Part shown: piece after piece, positions 8,742 to 18,043 of the stretch | Position numbering within the stretch: position 1 is the first letter of the stretch | Layout: each line of letters starts with the position of its first letter | Notes under the pieces: generated by a model | Databases searched by the model: none | Told to the model about the DNA's origin: nothing | The model's input: the letters and a program-made list of their open reading frames with translations, nothing else | Made by a program: the position numbers and the translations under genes | Assembly (NCBI RefSeq): GCF_900130025.1 | Contig: NZ_FQXR01000003.1 | Location: 1-64,000 of the forward strand | Direction of reading: 5' to 3' | DNA from: Sporanaerobacter acetigenes DSM 13106 | Lineage (GTDB): Bacteria > Bacillota > Clostridia > Tissierellales > Sporanaerobacteraceae | Length of the DNA: 64,000 bases

Positions 8742-9773
8742 TCATTGCATAGTAGAATTTTCTTTGATGGCATAAATTTCAGGTTCAACAAATTTAGATA
8801 GATATATGCCATATTTTTCTATTACATCTACTTTATATTCTAATCTAGTCTGACTTTCAATTGATTTTTCATTTCCTCTATAATTGTTCAAAATGACAAG
8901 TCCGTTTATCTCAGGTTTGTCTTCGGAAAAAACTTCTAATTCTCCATCATCAATTAAAATTATACCATTGAAAGCAATAGCATCAAATATGTTTAAATCA
9001 CCCTTTACATATATTATTCCATTTAAATCCCCATTGTCAAATTTGTTCTCATTTATAATAGATATTTGGCATTTATCTCCATCAGGTTTGTTGACTATAA
9101 TAAAAACTTCATTTTTGTCTAAAAAATCTTGATGCACAGGAATATCCTTTTCATAACGGTAATAATCAATTCTAATTTTACCTTCTCCTAGAATACATAT
9201 ATTTACTTTGTCAAAATTAGAAGACTCAATACATTGAATTTTATTCTCAAAATCATACAATTTAAAATCATCAAATATATCTTTAAAAAACTCTTCATCT
9301 TCTACATTGTTCTTCGATATTATTGACCCATTGTTTATGTATTTAAAATTTATGATATTGAACATTCCAGTAGCAGTTTTTTCTATTGAATCATAAATAC
9401 CCGTAGATACAATTTCACCTTTCAATATACCATTTTCTCTATGTATATTTGTCACTTTTACATAATTTGTATCACCCGAACTAAAGGAAATATCCTTTAA
9501 AAATATTTTACCTTTGTCTCCAATGTTTCCCTCATGCCCATATTTAATATAATATTTCAACATTGGAATTAATTCTTCTCTGTAATATTTATCTTCATTA
9601 AAACATATATATATCTTGTCTTCGGCTCTGTAAGATGATTGAGTGCTTTTCAAGCTTGTACTTACTATTCTGCTATCCAAATAAACAGAATACATAAAAA
9701 AATTAGCTACAATCAGTACAAAGCACCAAATAAGTACTGCTAATATGATTATTGAGCCATCATTTTGTGTCAT
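8742..9773 (-). CDS. PilX-like pilus-associated membrane protein
   Basis: 343 residues. An N-terminal Asn-Asp-Gly-Ser-Ile-Ile-Ile-Leu-Ala-Val membrane segment (about 5-30) and then Tyr-Arg-Ala-Glu-Asp-Lys at about 46 match the PilX N-terminal pattern (Gly-x-Val-Leu...helix...Ala-Glu-x-Gly). The rest is an extracellular, beta-rich stretch of unknown function with several Gly-Ile-Ile-x-Val-Lys-Gly turns. AGAGGTG precedes the ATG. It is probably a minor pilin-like assembly factor. Confidence 0.55.
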   Translation of the reverse strand: MTQNDGSIIILAVLIWCFVLIVANFFMYSVYLDSRIVSTSLKSTQSSYRAEDKIYICFNEDKYYREELIPMLKYYIKYGHEGNIGDKGKIFLKDISFSSGDTNYVKVTNIHRENGILKGEIVSTGIYDSIEKTATGMFNIINFKYINNGSIISKNNVEDEEFFKDIFDDFKLYDFENKIQCIESSNFDKVNICILGEGKIRIDYYRYEKDIPVHQDFLDKNEVFIIVNKPDGDKCQISIINENKFDNGDLNGIIYVKGDLNIFDAIAFNGIILIDDGELEVFSEDKPEINGLVILNNYRGNEKSIESQTRLEYKVDVIEKYGIYLSKFVEPEIYAIKENSTMQ

Positions 9774-9786
9774 ATAAACACCTCTA

Positions 9787-10380
9787 CTAGTAGCTTACAG
9801 GGCATCTTATATATATTTCTGTATTGAATCTCATCTTTCTTCCTATGTGCCCTGACAATAAAATATTTAGTACTATTTTTTTATTTTCAAAATCTATATA
9901 AGTTCCCTCAATAGATTTTACATTTGAAGCAATAGTATTAACTCCAATAAAAGAAGAAATCCTTATGGCATTTATATTTGGACCTTCTGCTGTAACTCTT
10001 TTAAGGCTATTCCCATCTTTATAGTAAAGTATATATTTATATATGTATTTGTCATCACTAAGTTTCTTCTCCAATGTCTTCAAAACAAACCCAACATTAT
10101 TTTTGAATTTATCATTTAGACCTTTGAAATTATCTGTAGATAGGATTTCATCTGCAGTTTTTATTTCTCGCTTCATGTATTCAATGGCATATCTACCATT
10201 TAGAGATAAATCATTTCTTTCTTCTTCAATTAAATTTATATTTACACAATAATCAAATACAGCATAAAAAGCTAAAGCCAAAATAGAACTAGCAGCTAAT
10301 CCTACAACAAGTTCAATCAATGTAAAACCTTTCTTATCATTTTTTTTTAGGTTTTGGAACATAAGCTTCAAGAACCACAT
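9787..10380 (-). CDS. Minor prepilin, PilW/GspJ-like
   Basis: 197 residues. An 18-residue basic leader ends in Lys-Lys-Gly, and the cleavage site is followed by Phe-Thr-Leu-Ile-Glu-Leu and a hydrophobic helix. The Glu at +5 is present. The remainder looks like a GspJ/PilW pseudopilin body. GAGAGG precedes the ATG within the end of the previous gene (44-bp overlap), so translation is coupled. Confidence 0.8.
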   Translation of the reverse strand: MWFLKLMFQNLKKNDKKGFTLIELVVGLAASSILALAFYAVFDYCVNINLIEEERNDLSLNGRYAIEYMKREIKTADEILSTDNFKGLNDKFKNNVGFVLKTLEKKLSDDKYIYKYILYYKDGNSLKRVTAEGPNINAIRISSFIGVNTIASNVKSIEGTYIDFENKKIVLNILLSGHIGRKMRFNTEIYIRCPVSY

Positions 10381-10774
10381 CTTTTATCCTCTCGCTATTT
10401 TCTTTTGATGTAATACTAACTGTTATTTTCCATAAATTTTCATTTTGATTTAATTTATTTATCCTGACTAAGTACTCATATTCTCCATTATCGAATATTG
10501 GCAATTCTACTTCTGCTGTAGCTTCTCTACAAAATCTTTCCATTAAAAACTCTAACTTCATATCCAATATATATTCATCATTTTCACTATCAAATTCAAA
10601 AGCCTTTATTCTTTCTAAAATAGTTTCAGCAAAATATTTCATATTATTTTTAGTTTCTAACAGACATAAGTTTTTTTGTGCCGAGCTTATGAGTGGAAGA
10701 AAGGTCACTGATATAATCCCCAATAGAAACATCCCCAGCAATACTTCCAATAGTATGAATCCCCTACGATTCAT
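10337..10774 (-). CDS. Minor prepilin, PilV/GspI-like
   Basis: 145 residues. The very short leader Met-Asn-Arg-Arg-Gly is followed by Phe-Ile-Leu-Leu-Glu-Val, with Glu at +5, then a membrane helix. Size and neighbours suggest a GspI/PilV tip-complex pseudopilin. It overlaps both adjacent pseudopilin genes. Confidence 0.8.
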   Translation of the reverse strand: MNRRGFILLEVLLGMFLLGIISVTFLPLISSAQKNLCLLETKNNMKYFAETILERIKAFEFDSENDEYILDMKLEFLMERFCREATAEVELPIFDNGEYEYLVRINKLNQNENLWKITVSITSKENSERIKDVVLEAYVPKPKKK

Positions 10775-11253
10775 TTGACTTCATCTCCATCAATATAAAT
10801 ATTGACTTTTCCAGTTGCAACTTCCACTGTTAATTCAATTTTCTTTCCTTTTCTACTCTTCATATTTACCGTTCCCGCCTTTGAAGGTGCTCCTGTAGGA
10901 GTAAAACATATACTACCGTGATTAGGATTTGGGGAATTTGCGAAAGTTGTATCTATTAGTTTCAGTCCACTTTCCATAGATTTCTTTTTTATCATACTTC
11001 GTTCTTTGTCATATTTATATATAGTATAATAATTTTCTTTGGGGTAAATTTCCACACTATACCTTCTGACATCAATTATAGCCATATTTCTGGCAAAAAT
11101 AATATCATTTTTAAATTCCAGTAGTTCCTTTCTTTCTTTAGTATTAATTAAGAATTCATCCCTTGGTGCTGCAATAGCCAGAACAATGGACAAAATAGCA
11201 AGAGTTATGACAATTTCTATTAATGTAGTCCCCCTAGACCTCATTTTCATCAT
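10771..11253 (-). CDS. Minor prepilin, GspH/FimT-like
   Basis: About 160 residues if translation begins at one of three clustered ATGs (11253, 11250, 11244). An upstream start at 11322 would give an implausibly long leader and overlaps the SLH gene. The mature part starts after Arg-Ser-Arg-Gly with Thr-Thr-Leu-Ile-Glu-Ile. A Gly-Ser-Ile-Cys-Phe-Thr-Pro-Thr-Gly-Ala-Pro motif near the end is typical of GspH/FimT. Confidence 0.75.
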   Translation of the reverse strand: MMKMRSRGTTLIEIVITLAILSIVLAIAAPRDEFLINTKERKELLEFKNDIIFARNMAIIDVRRYSVEIYPKENYYTIYKYDKERSMIKKKSMESGLKLIDTTFANSPNPNHGSICFTPTGAPSKAGTVNMKSRKGKKIELTVEVATGKVNIYIDGDEVK

Positions 11254-11309
11254 CTCTAATTTGGTTTTAGATATAATTCTACATAAAAATAAAATATCCT
11301 TCTTTTTTG

Positions 11310-13331
11310 CTAATTTTTCCACTCATTTAAAAGATATAACATATAAATTGTTTCTCCTCTAGTTATTTTGTTGTCATAATTTGCAAAACTTTTAGAGCGT
11401 ATCCCCTTTTGATATAGCATCTTGTTAGAAGTATTGCTCCATTTAAAGGTTTTACTTTCAGTCACTTTTTTCATTATATCTTCAACTTCTCGATAAGTCA
11501 TAGGTAAGTTTAAATTTAAAACATTTTCTTTATTTCCACTTATATATCCTTTATTTAAGCTATATTCAACTACTTTTTCATAATTTTTATATTCACTATA
11601 ATCTTTATATGTCTTAGCTCTAATTGCTTCTTCTGGCAAATCCCATTTATAGACTTTGTTCAAAACCATGAGAAACTGACCTTTTGTCATATAACTATCA
11701 GGTCTAAATTTCTTATCTTTATAGCCAGAAATATATTTTCTTCTAATATAAGTGTCTATCTCATCCTTTGCCCAATGGCCTCTTATGTCATGATATTTAA
11801 CATAAGTTTTATCTATGAATACAGCATAAATAGAACCTTCTTCTTTTATGGAATTTGGCACAATATAGGTTTTGATTCTATTTTCTTCAATGGTACTTGG
11901 CATATAAAGCCATTCTCCGTTGATAAATTTATATATGCCACCAATGTTAGGTCCATAGTATTCAAAAGATAATTCTATTTTTTTATCTTTGTTGAATTCT
12001 TTTATACTATTTAAAATTTTTATATTGTAAACTTCTGAAGCAACAATTAAATTCTTGTTAGATTTACCATTTTCATTTTTGCCATCATTGTACAATTTAA
12101 GCAATACATCATTGAAATAAGTTCCACTTGGAATAGCTATTTTAAGCTTTTTATCTTGAGCTTCTACTTCACCACCACTAGTAGGTACTACTACAGTCTC
12201 AGCTAGGATTAAAGCTTCTTCTTTGTTTAATTTTTGATAAGTCTTTATATAAGCTTCTTCAAATCCATCTCTATATCCGCTTATGAACCCATCTCTATAC
12301 CTTTCATTATCTAAATATAGATCATATTCATAAATAAGTTCTGAATTTAATTTGAAATGTCTGGATATATCATTTTTTTGTTTCGAGAAATAGTCGTTTT
12401 GTGCTGCTTGTTCTCCTATTTTAGTTCCTACTTCTTTTCCATCTTCATAAGCAGTCTCGCTTTTCAATTTATTTAAATCAACATTTCCCTCTCTAAAGCC
12501 CTCATTGTAAGCTTTTTCATAGGCCTTTTTAAATCCTGTGAAAAATCCATCTACATATTTTTCAGAATCTCTATTTAATACAAACTCCCTTCGAATTTCT
12601 GCTTCAGAAGGAAAGTCTCTATTCCAATTACTTATTTTCCCCTCAGAATAATCTTTTCTTCCATTGATTTTTCCAAACATTTCACCAAAAACTTCACCAT
12701 CTTTTAGGCCTTCCTCATAAGAAATTTTTTGAGGTTCTAAATTTGCCTCTCTATAAGATTCTTCATAGGATTTTTGAAAGTTTTCTTTAAAATCTTTCAA
12801 AAAACTATTTCTATATCCAATTGTCTCCAGATCTAAATTGAACATATTTATGATAACTTTATCTGTCGGTTTGACCTTGGACCAGTTGTTTTTTTTGCCT
12901 TCAAAAAAATCTCTTTGTCCATATACTTGTCCTAGCAAAAGACCAAAGCTTTGTCCATAATTTGTCTTTTCATTTTTTTCTTGTTTTTTATCTGTGTTTT
13001 GACTTATGTTCCCAGAGGTATATCCTTCTAAATATCCTCTTATATATCCAGCCTTGTAATTGGCCACTATATTTGACATGACAAACTTGTCATCCTTGTA
13101 TTCTTTGTACATACCCTCTATTTCTGAATCCTTAGGCATATCTCTATTGTAATCACTAGTAAGCTCTTTGTTTTTATCTAAATAGCCTGCTATATTCCCA
13201 TGATTATATCCTGTCTCTCTTACCTCTTCATATACTTTGTCATATTTATCTTTTTCATCTGCATATATAGGCATAGAAAATGCAAAAGATAAAAGTATAC
13301 TTAAAGCTAGAAACAAACTAAGTTTTTTCAT
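11310..13331 (-). CDS. Secreted SLH-domain protein with four long repeats
   Basis: 673 residues from ATG 13331 (AAGGTG six bases upstream). It has a signal peptide (about 1-25, ending Ile-Tyr-Ala). About four tandem units of roughly 85 residues follow (about 30-360). Each has the pattern Tyr-x3-Gly-x3-Gly, then Asp-Tyr/Phe-x2-Gly-Lys-x3-Trp, then Tyr-x3-Phe-x2-Gly-Phe and a Tyr-Arg-Glu-like helix. A beta-rich middle comes next, and then SLH motifs from about residue 510 (Tyr-His-Asp-Ile-Arg-Gly-His-Trp-Ala), which anchor proteins to cell-wall polymer. Lying between pilO-like and pseudopilin genes, it may link the pilus to the S-layer. I do not recognise the repeat. Confidence 0.75.
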   Translation of the reverse strand: MKKLSLFLALSILLSFAFSMPIYADEKDKYDKVYEEVRETGYNHGNIAGYLDKNKELTSDYNRDMPKDSEIEGMYKEYKDDKFVMSNIVANYKAGYIRGYLEGYTSGNISQNTDKKQEKNEKTNYGQSFGLLLGQVYGQRDFFEGKKNNWSKVKPTDKVIINMFNLDLETIGYRNSFLKDFKENFQKSYEESYREANLEPQKISYEEGLKDGEVFGEMFGKINGRKDYSEGKISNWNRDFPSEAEIRREFVLNRDSEKYVDGFFTGFKKAYEKAYNEGFREGNVDLNKLKSETAYEDGKEVGTKIGEQAAQNDYFSKQKNDISRHFKLNSELIYEYDLYLDNERYRDGFISGYRDGFEEAYIKTYQKLNKEEALILAETVVVPTSGGEVEAQDKKLKIAIPSGTYFNDVLLKLYNDGKNENGKSNKNLIVASEVYNIKILNSIKEFNKDKKIELSFEYYGPNIGGIYKFINGEWLYMPSTIEENRIKTYIVPNSIKEEGSIYAVFIDKTYVKYHDIRGHWAKDEIDTYIRRKYISGYKDKKFRPDSYMTKGQFLMVLNKVYKWDLPEEAIRAKTYKDYSEYKNYEKVVEYSLNKGYISGNKENVLNLNLPMTYREVEDIMKKVTESKTFKWSNTSNKMLYQKGIRSKSFANYDNKITRGETIYMLYLLNEWKN

Positions 13332-13349
13332 TTTCATCACCTTTTTCTC

Positions 13350-14753
13350 TTATTTAGGTATAACCAATATCCTACCAGGTCTTAAATCTTTGTTTCCTGA
13401 AAGATCATTTGCATTCATTATGAGCTTTTTCTTTGAAGTCCTTCCATAGTATTTCATTGATATGGATTCAATAGTGTCTCCTTCTTTAACAATATAAAAA
13501 GTATAGCTACCTTTATAAGCGCTATCTTCTTCAACTTGTGGATATACACACTCCATTCCATCTAAAAGTATAACTCCAAAGTCTTCTCTGCCATTTACCA
13601 ATTCTAAATACATCTTGTCCAATTTTAAAGGATATATATTCAAATCTTCTGGTAGCTTTGCCTTTATGTATCTCCAACCAATCCAGTTTATACCCTTCAA
13701 AACTTCCACATCAATTTTTTCTCCCATTTGGCCTTCAAATCTAATCCCCAATGTAGCAGGTGAATATCCATATGAATACATCCAAAATCCTATAGTATCT
13801 GGCGGATATTTGAAATTTATATTTTTCTCTCTAAAATCCAAATACGCCCTATTTTCTTCCTCAACAGCTAATATATTGTACTCAAATCTCAAAGAATATT
13901 TTCCTTCTTTAGCTTTTCTTGATCTATACACATTTCCCTTTGTATTCAAATGAGAAGGTACAAAATATATCTTACCTTCATCAAAACTCTCCACTAAAGT
14001 TTTATTGAGCTTTTCTTGACTTTCTCCTGAAGGTAAAAAACTCCCTGAACTTTCAAATTCGCTACTTCCCTTTTCTTCATTCATATCAACTATATCTTCA
14101 TCTTTTACTTCTTCATACTCAACAAAAGGTTTAAATGGATTTTCTTTTTCAGTATTTAAAACTGTATCTATGGCTACAAAATCCTCATCTTTTTCAAAAA
14201 TAGTTTCTGAACTATAGGCTTTCAATCTCAATTCTCCTATTAAATTTTCTTCATCTTGATCTATGATGAGATTGGTAATCAAAAGCTTTCTGGGACTTTT
14301 CTCAATTTTATTCATCAGCTTTAGCAAATCCCCATATTTCCCCTTATAGGGAATAGATATATCCATAGTATTTATAGGTATTCCCCTTATCTCTTCTATT
14401 TGTGGTTCGCTAAAATTGAGATTTGATATTTCTAAATTGGAATCATCCAATATTTCATTTAACAAAAAAATTATTTGGGATTGATCCAATTTTGGGAAAT
14501 ATTCAAGTAGCAATGTATCTTTTTCTCTATTTAAAGAAATAAAATCTTCATTTATCCCTTTTTCTCTAGCTAATATACCACTGTTTTCTACTGCTTTTTC
14601 TTCATATTCAATCTTTTTATCTTTGAAACTTTGAAGATTATTTCTTTGGGATGTAAATATAAATCTATTAAATATCCAAAAAACTACAACTACTCCCAAC
14701 AAGACAAGTAAATATTTTTCATTCTTCGATAGATTCATTTTCTTCAGTTTCAT
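13350..14753 (-). CDS. PilO-like protein fused to beta-sandwich and LysM domains
   Basis: About 467 residues from ATG 14753; Met at 14738 is also possible. A cytoplasmic basic start and one membrane helix (about 18-35) lead into a PilO-type coiled coil and ferredoxin-like fold (about 40-190). An acidic linker, a jelly-roll-like stretch (about 250-400; Phe-Trp-Met-Tyr-Ser-Tyr-Gly, Gly-Trp-Arg-Tyr) and a C-terminal LysM domain (last 50 residues, Tyr-Ile-Val-Lys-Glu-Gly-Asp-Thr) follow. PilO normally ends after about 200 residues. The extra domains should bind peptidoglycan or sugars and would tie the alignment complex to the wall. Confidence 0.7.
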   Translation of the reverse strand: MKLKKMNLSKNEKYLLVLLGVVVVFWIFNRFIFTSQRNNLQSFKDKKIEYEEKAVENSGILAREKGINEDFISLNREKDTLLLEYFPKLDQSQIIFLLNEILDDSNLEISNLNFSEPQIEEIRGIPINTMDISIPYKGKYGDLLKLMNKIEKSPRKLLITNLIIDQDEENLIGELRLKAYSSETIFEKDEDFVAIDTVLNTEKENPFKPFVEYEEVKDEDIVDMNEEKGSSEFESSGSFLPSGESQEKLNKTLVESFDEGKIYFVPSHLNTKGNVYRSRKAKEGKYSLRFEYNILAVEEENRAYLDFREKNINFKYPPDTIGFWMYSYGYSPATLGIRFEGQMGEKIDVEVLKGINWIGWRYIKAKLPEDLNIYPLKLDKMYLELVNGREDFGVILLDGMECVYPQVEEDSAYKGSYTFYIVKEGDTIESISMKYYGRTSKKKLIMNANDLSGNKDLRPGRILVIPK

Positions 14754-15342
14754 TTTCGTCTTCTTGGACTCTATTTTCGTCTCCATTGTCATACTCATCC
14801 TCATCCTTTAATTTAATATTTAAAGAAAAATTGTAATATCCATCTTCAAAAGATATATTAGATATAAAAGATTCTTCAAAGTCAATGTTATTTTTCAAAC
14901 TATGTTCAAATTCTGCAATAGAGTATTTATCTTTTGATATCCCTTCAATTTGCATAGAAGCAGTATCTATACTCATAGATTTCAAAAAGACCTCCTCTGG
15001 TGTTCTAGAATTTATACTTTGAAGTAAATATTCATTGATGATGTCTCTATCTTCTATGTATTCATCTACAGTTTTCAATTGTTCGACCTTTCCTTTGATA
15101 TCAGCTATTTCTTCTTCTTGAAATTTGAGCTCTTCTATTCTCTTTTGTACACTTTCATCTTCAGCCTCTAGTTTAAGTTTTGCTACTTCTCTATTCAATT
15201 TAACAATTTTTATTTGATTTATAATTCCATAAAATATCATGCACAGTACAATTAAAACCATTGTGCCATAAAATATCAATTCCTTATCTATTTTAAATTC
15301 TTTTTTCTCAATATATGGTTCAAAAAAATTTAAATCTTTCAT
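14719..15342 (-). CDS. pilN: PilN-like type IV pilus alignment protein
   Basis: 207 residues. The N-terminal motif Asp-Leu-Asn-Phe-Phe-Glu-Pro (residues 3-9) is where PilN docks with PilM. A membrane helix (about 25-45), coiled coil (about 48-90) and small alpha/beta domain follow, with an acidic tail. It overlaps pilM by 4 bp and the PilO-like gene by about 35 bp, the standard pilM-N-O order. Confidence 0.82.
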   Translation of the reverse strand: MKDLNFFEPYIEKKEFKIDKELIFYGTMVLIVLCMIFYGIINQIKIVKLNREVAKLKLEAEDESVQKRIEELKFQEEEIADIKGKVEQLKTVDEYIEDRDIINEYLLQSINSRTPEEVFLKSMSIDTASMQIEGISKDKYSIAEFEHSLKNNIDFEESFISNISFEDGYYNFSLNIKLKDEDEYDNGDENRVQEDENETEENESIEE

Positions 15343-16415
15343 TTTTTTAGCTCCTCAATTCTAATTATCGAACTAATACAGTTTAAATATTTGTTCAAAT
15401 CCTCACTAAAGAAAACTTTGTCAAATCTAGATACAACTATTGAAGGAATACCAAAATAATTTGAGAACAAATTGCTTATGCCATTTATATTTGAAAGACC
15501 ACCATAAAGTAATATGACTTGAACATTGTTCCCTGTTTCCCTGGAATCATAATACCTAAATATAAGATCTATTTTGTCCATTATATCTTCTAAACTAGAT
15601 CTTATAATACTCAATATTCTATCATCATCTAAATACTCATCATCAATTCTATTTACATCCTGTATTTGTCTTTTGGCCTCTTCCACTTCATCTTCGGTGT
15701 ATTCGAAAAAATTAAGTATGCCCATATCCATTTCGTATCCACCAATTTCTATTATACGACTTACTTGCAATATATTGTTTTTTGTTATAGTCACATTGGT
15801 ATTGTGAAAACCTAAATCAATGGCTACAAAAGTTATCTCCTGAGTATCATATCGACCATTTATTAGAGAATTGTATTTTAGCATTTTACATATTCCATTG
15901 GATTGAAAATCCAGTACTGTAGGTTTCAATTCCAATTCTTTAAGTAGTGCAAAATGACTTTCTACTATTTCTTTAGGTATGGCAATTAAAAGTACGTTCA
16001 ATTTGTTTACATTGTCTTCTTCTAATACTCCAATGGTCTTATGCTGAACAATATATCTTTCTGGATCCATGGGCAAATAGTCATCTAATTGGAATTTCAG
16101 TATTCCGTCAATTTCTTCTTCTTCCACATAGGGAATAATCACTTCTCTAGTGATAATTGCTGTACTTTTTATAGTCATATAGGCTATATCCGATGAAATT
16201 TTGTTGTTTTTTAACTCTTCTTTTAGCATATAATACAGCAGTTCTTTGTCTATTATATATCCATTTTCATAGGCTCCTTCTGGAGTCAAGAAGGAAAAAT
16301 ATTTATCTATGACTATACCTTTATTCGTCATTTTTCCTTCAACTACTTTGGTTTCATAGGAACCTATGTCTATGGATACCACTTTTTTATTAGGCATAAA
16401 AGTTGGCAATTGCAA
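15339..16415 (-). CDS. pilM: PilM, actin-like pilus assembly ATPase
   Basis: 358 residues with actin-fold motifs: Val-Ser-Ile-Asp-Ile-Gly-Ser-Tyr-Glu-Thr-Lys (phosphate 1, about 13-23), Ala-Ile-Asp-Leu-Gly-Phe-His-Asn-Thr (phosphate 2, about 198) and Leu-Tyr-Gly-Gly-Leu-Ser-Asn-Ile (adenosine motif, about 305). It forms the cytoplasmic ring that binds PilN and helps align the pilus machine. Confidence 0.88.
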   Translation of the reverse strand: MQLPTFMPNKKVVSIDIGSYETKVVEGKMTNKGIVIDKYFSFLTPEGAYENGYIIDKELLYYMLKEELKNNKISSDIAYMTIKSTAIITREVIIPYVEEEEIDGILKFQLDDYLPMDPERYIVQHKTIGVLEEDNVNKLNVLLIAIPKEIVESHFALLKELELKPTVLDFQSNGICKMLKYNSLINGRYDTQEITFVAIDLGFHNTNVTITKNNILQVSRIIEIGGYEMDMGILNFFEYTEDEVEEAKRQIQDVNRIDDEYLDDDRILSIIRSSLEDIMDKIDLIFRYYDSRETGNNVQVILLYGGLSNINGISNLFSNYFGIPSIVVSRFDKVFFSEDLNKYLNCISSIIRIEELKK

Positions 16416-16431
16416 TTAGTTCTCCCCCTTT

Positions 16432-18033
16432 CTAGTGTAGATGAGCATCTATTTCTTTCCACTCTATGACTTCCCAGCCAACATTGGTTGGCTCAAGTAT
16501 ATGTGGAGGATAATCATAAAACATGCGTGGATCATGGGCATATTTTTTCTTGTAACCAGTTATATTTTCACCATTATTACTGTTAAATGTACCCACCTCT
16601 TTTCTTTTGTTCTGAGTTATATTTCCCCATAGTACTATATGACCTTTTGAACCTCCTATATCATAATCTTCAAATCCAAATCCGCCATTTACTGCAAATA
16701 TAGCTGAATCAATAATAATATCTTTGGGAGCTACATCAATTTTTTTAGGCACTTTAACCCATCTATACCAAAACAAATAGTGTTCTTTAACCCAATCATA
16801 CTGATAAGATTCATCATCAAGATCATTTTCATTTTTGTACTTAAACCATCCATAGTGCATTATCATTACGTCGTTGTTTGCAACTAATCCCAACATATCT
16901 TTCCCGTCTCCACCATTTTTCTTTAAAGCGTATCTAGTATAAATATTTTTTTCACTATCCAAAGCTGACATCTCTTCACTGCCTGTTCCTGTTCCATCTT
17001 TTTTTCCATTAAATTTTGTTCCATAGTATTCAATACCTTTGTCTGTAAAATACTCTGGCATATCCCAAATTGTAGGATCAATAGCTGTAATATATATATT
17101 GTTTTCTGCAGCTATTGTCAATTTTCCATTTAAAGTTCCAGATACAAAGACATTTGCAGCATTTAAGTCAAACTTATCGTAAAAATTCCTATATTCATTT
17201 TTTTGATTTCCCTCAACATAAATAACACAATTTTTTATATTTTGAGAAATACTGTATGATTTAATTTCTTTAGAATTTCCATTTCTAATTTTCACATTAT
17301 CCCCATCTAAATATATACATGTCCTACCGTTAAAAACCATATTATCTTTTTCAGCCCATTTTTTCAAATCCTCATTGTTCTTTGGAAAACCTAATTTTTC
17401 AACTTTTTTAGGTTCACCTGCTAAATATACATGCTCTTTATTACTAGTTCTAACTTGGTCATCAATACCACCCGAATATGTTACAGTATCATAAAATTTA
17501 GGTGTTTTTTGAACCCTTAATACTCCATTTGTATGATATGGACCATGGCATTCATCTCCTGAAGTCCACCAAATATTAGAACCATCATTCTCACTTACAT
17601 AAACCTGATGTACAAATTGCTTTTTCCTTATTTTAGCTACAATAGTACGTTTATTGGATAGATTTGATTTAGTCCATCCAGTAGAAGTAATCTTCACATA
17701 CCTATCTGTATCTGATGGTTTTTCAACTTTCACTTTATAAAAACCACCTTTAAATTTTATAGCTTCACCATTCACAAGCTTTCTTGTATCTTTATCTAAT
17801 TTTTCAGGCTCAATACTATAAAAATTTACATCATCATTTAAATGCCAAAGATATGCATTATATCCTGCCTCAGCATATTGAAGTGCTCTTTTGGATTCTT
17901 CATCTCTTTTATTTATCTTGGTTTCACTATCAGTTGTATTCATTAGAGAAAATCCTAAAATCAGCATTATAGAGAAAACAATAACTACAATAGGAAGAAC
18001 TATACCTTTCTCATTTTTATAATGTTTTTTCAT
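16432..18033 (-). CDS. PilX-type pilus assembly protein with large extracellular domain
   Basis: 533 residues from ATG 18033, since AGGTGA lies six bases upstream and is too close to the alternative ATG at 18039. Asn-Glu-Lys-Gly-Ile-Val-Leu-Pro-Ile-Val starts a membrane helix (about 10-32). The Ala-Leu-Gln-Tyr-Ala-Glu-Ala-Gly-Tyr-Asn motif (about 47-56) is the PilX N-terminal signature. The large C-terminal part contains repeated short beta turns as in pilus-tip or adhesin-like domains. It is probably a minor tip component. Confidence 0.7.
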   Translation of the reverse strand: MKKHYKNEKGIVLPIVVIVFSIMLILGFSLMNTTDSETKINKRDEESKRALQYAEAGYNAYLWHLNDDVNFYSIEPEKLDKDTRKLVNGEAIKFKGGFYKVKVEKPSDTDRYVKITSTGWTKSNLSNKRTIVAKIRKKQFVHQVYVSENDGSNIWWTSGDECHGPYHTNGVLRVQKTPKFYDTVTYSGGIDDQVRTSNKEHVYLAGEPKKVEKLGFPKNNEDLKKWAEKDNMVFNGRTCIYLDGDNVKIRNGNSKEIKSYSISQNIKNCVIYVEGNQKNEYRNFYDKFDLNAANVFVSGTLNGKLTIAAENNIYITAIDPTIWDMPEYFTDKGIEYYGTKFNGKKDGTGTGSEEMSALDSEKNIYTRYALKKNGGDGKDMLGLVANNDVMIMHYGWFKYKNENDLDDESYQYDWVKEHYLFWYRWVKVPKKIDVAPKDIIIDSAIFAVNGGFGFEDYDIGGSKGHIVLWGNITQNKRKEVGTFNSNNGENITGYKKKYAHDPRMFYDYPPHILEPTNVGWEVIEWKEIDAHLH

Positions 18034-18043
18034 ATTCATTCAC

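Noticed and set aside
9787-11253. Separate type II secretion system
   Set aside because: The pseudopilins have no secretin or GspC/D partners and sit in one cluster with pilB, pilT and pilM-N-O; a type IV pilus is simpler.
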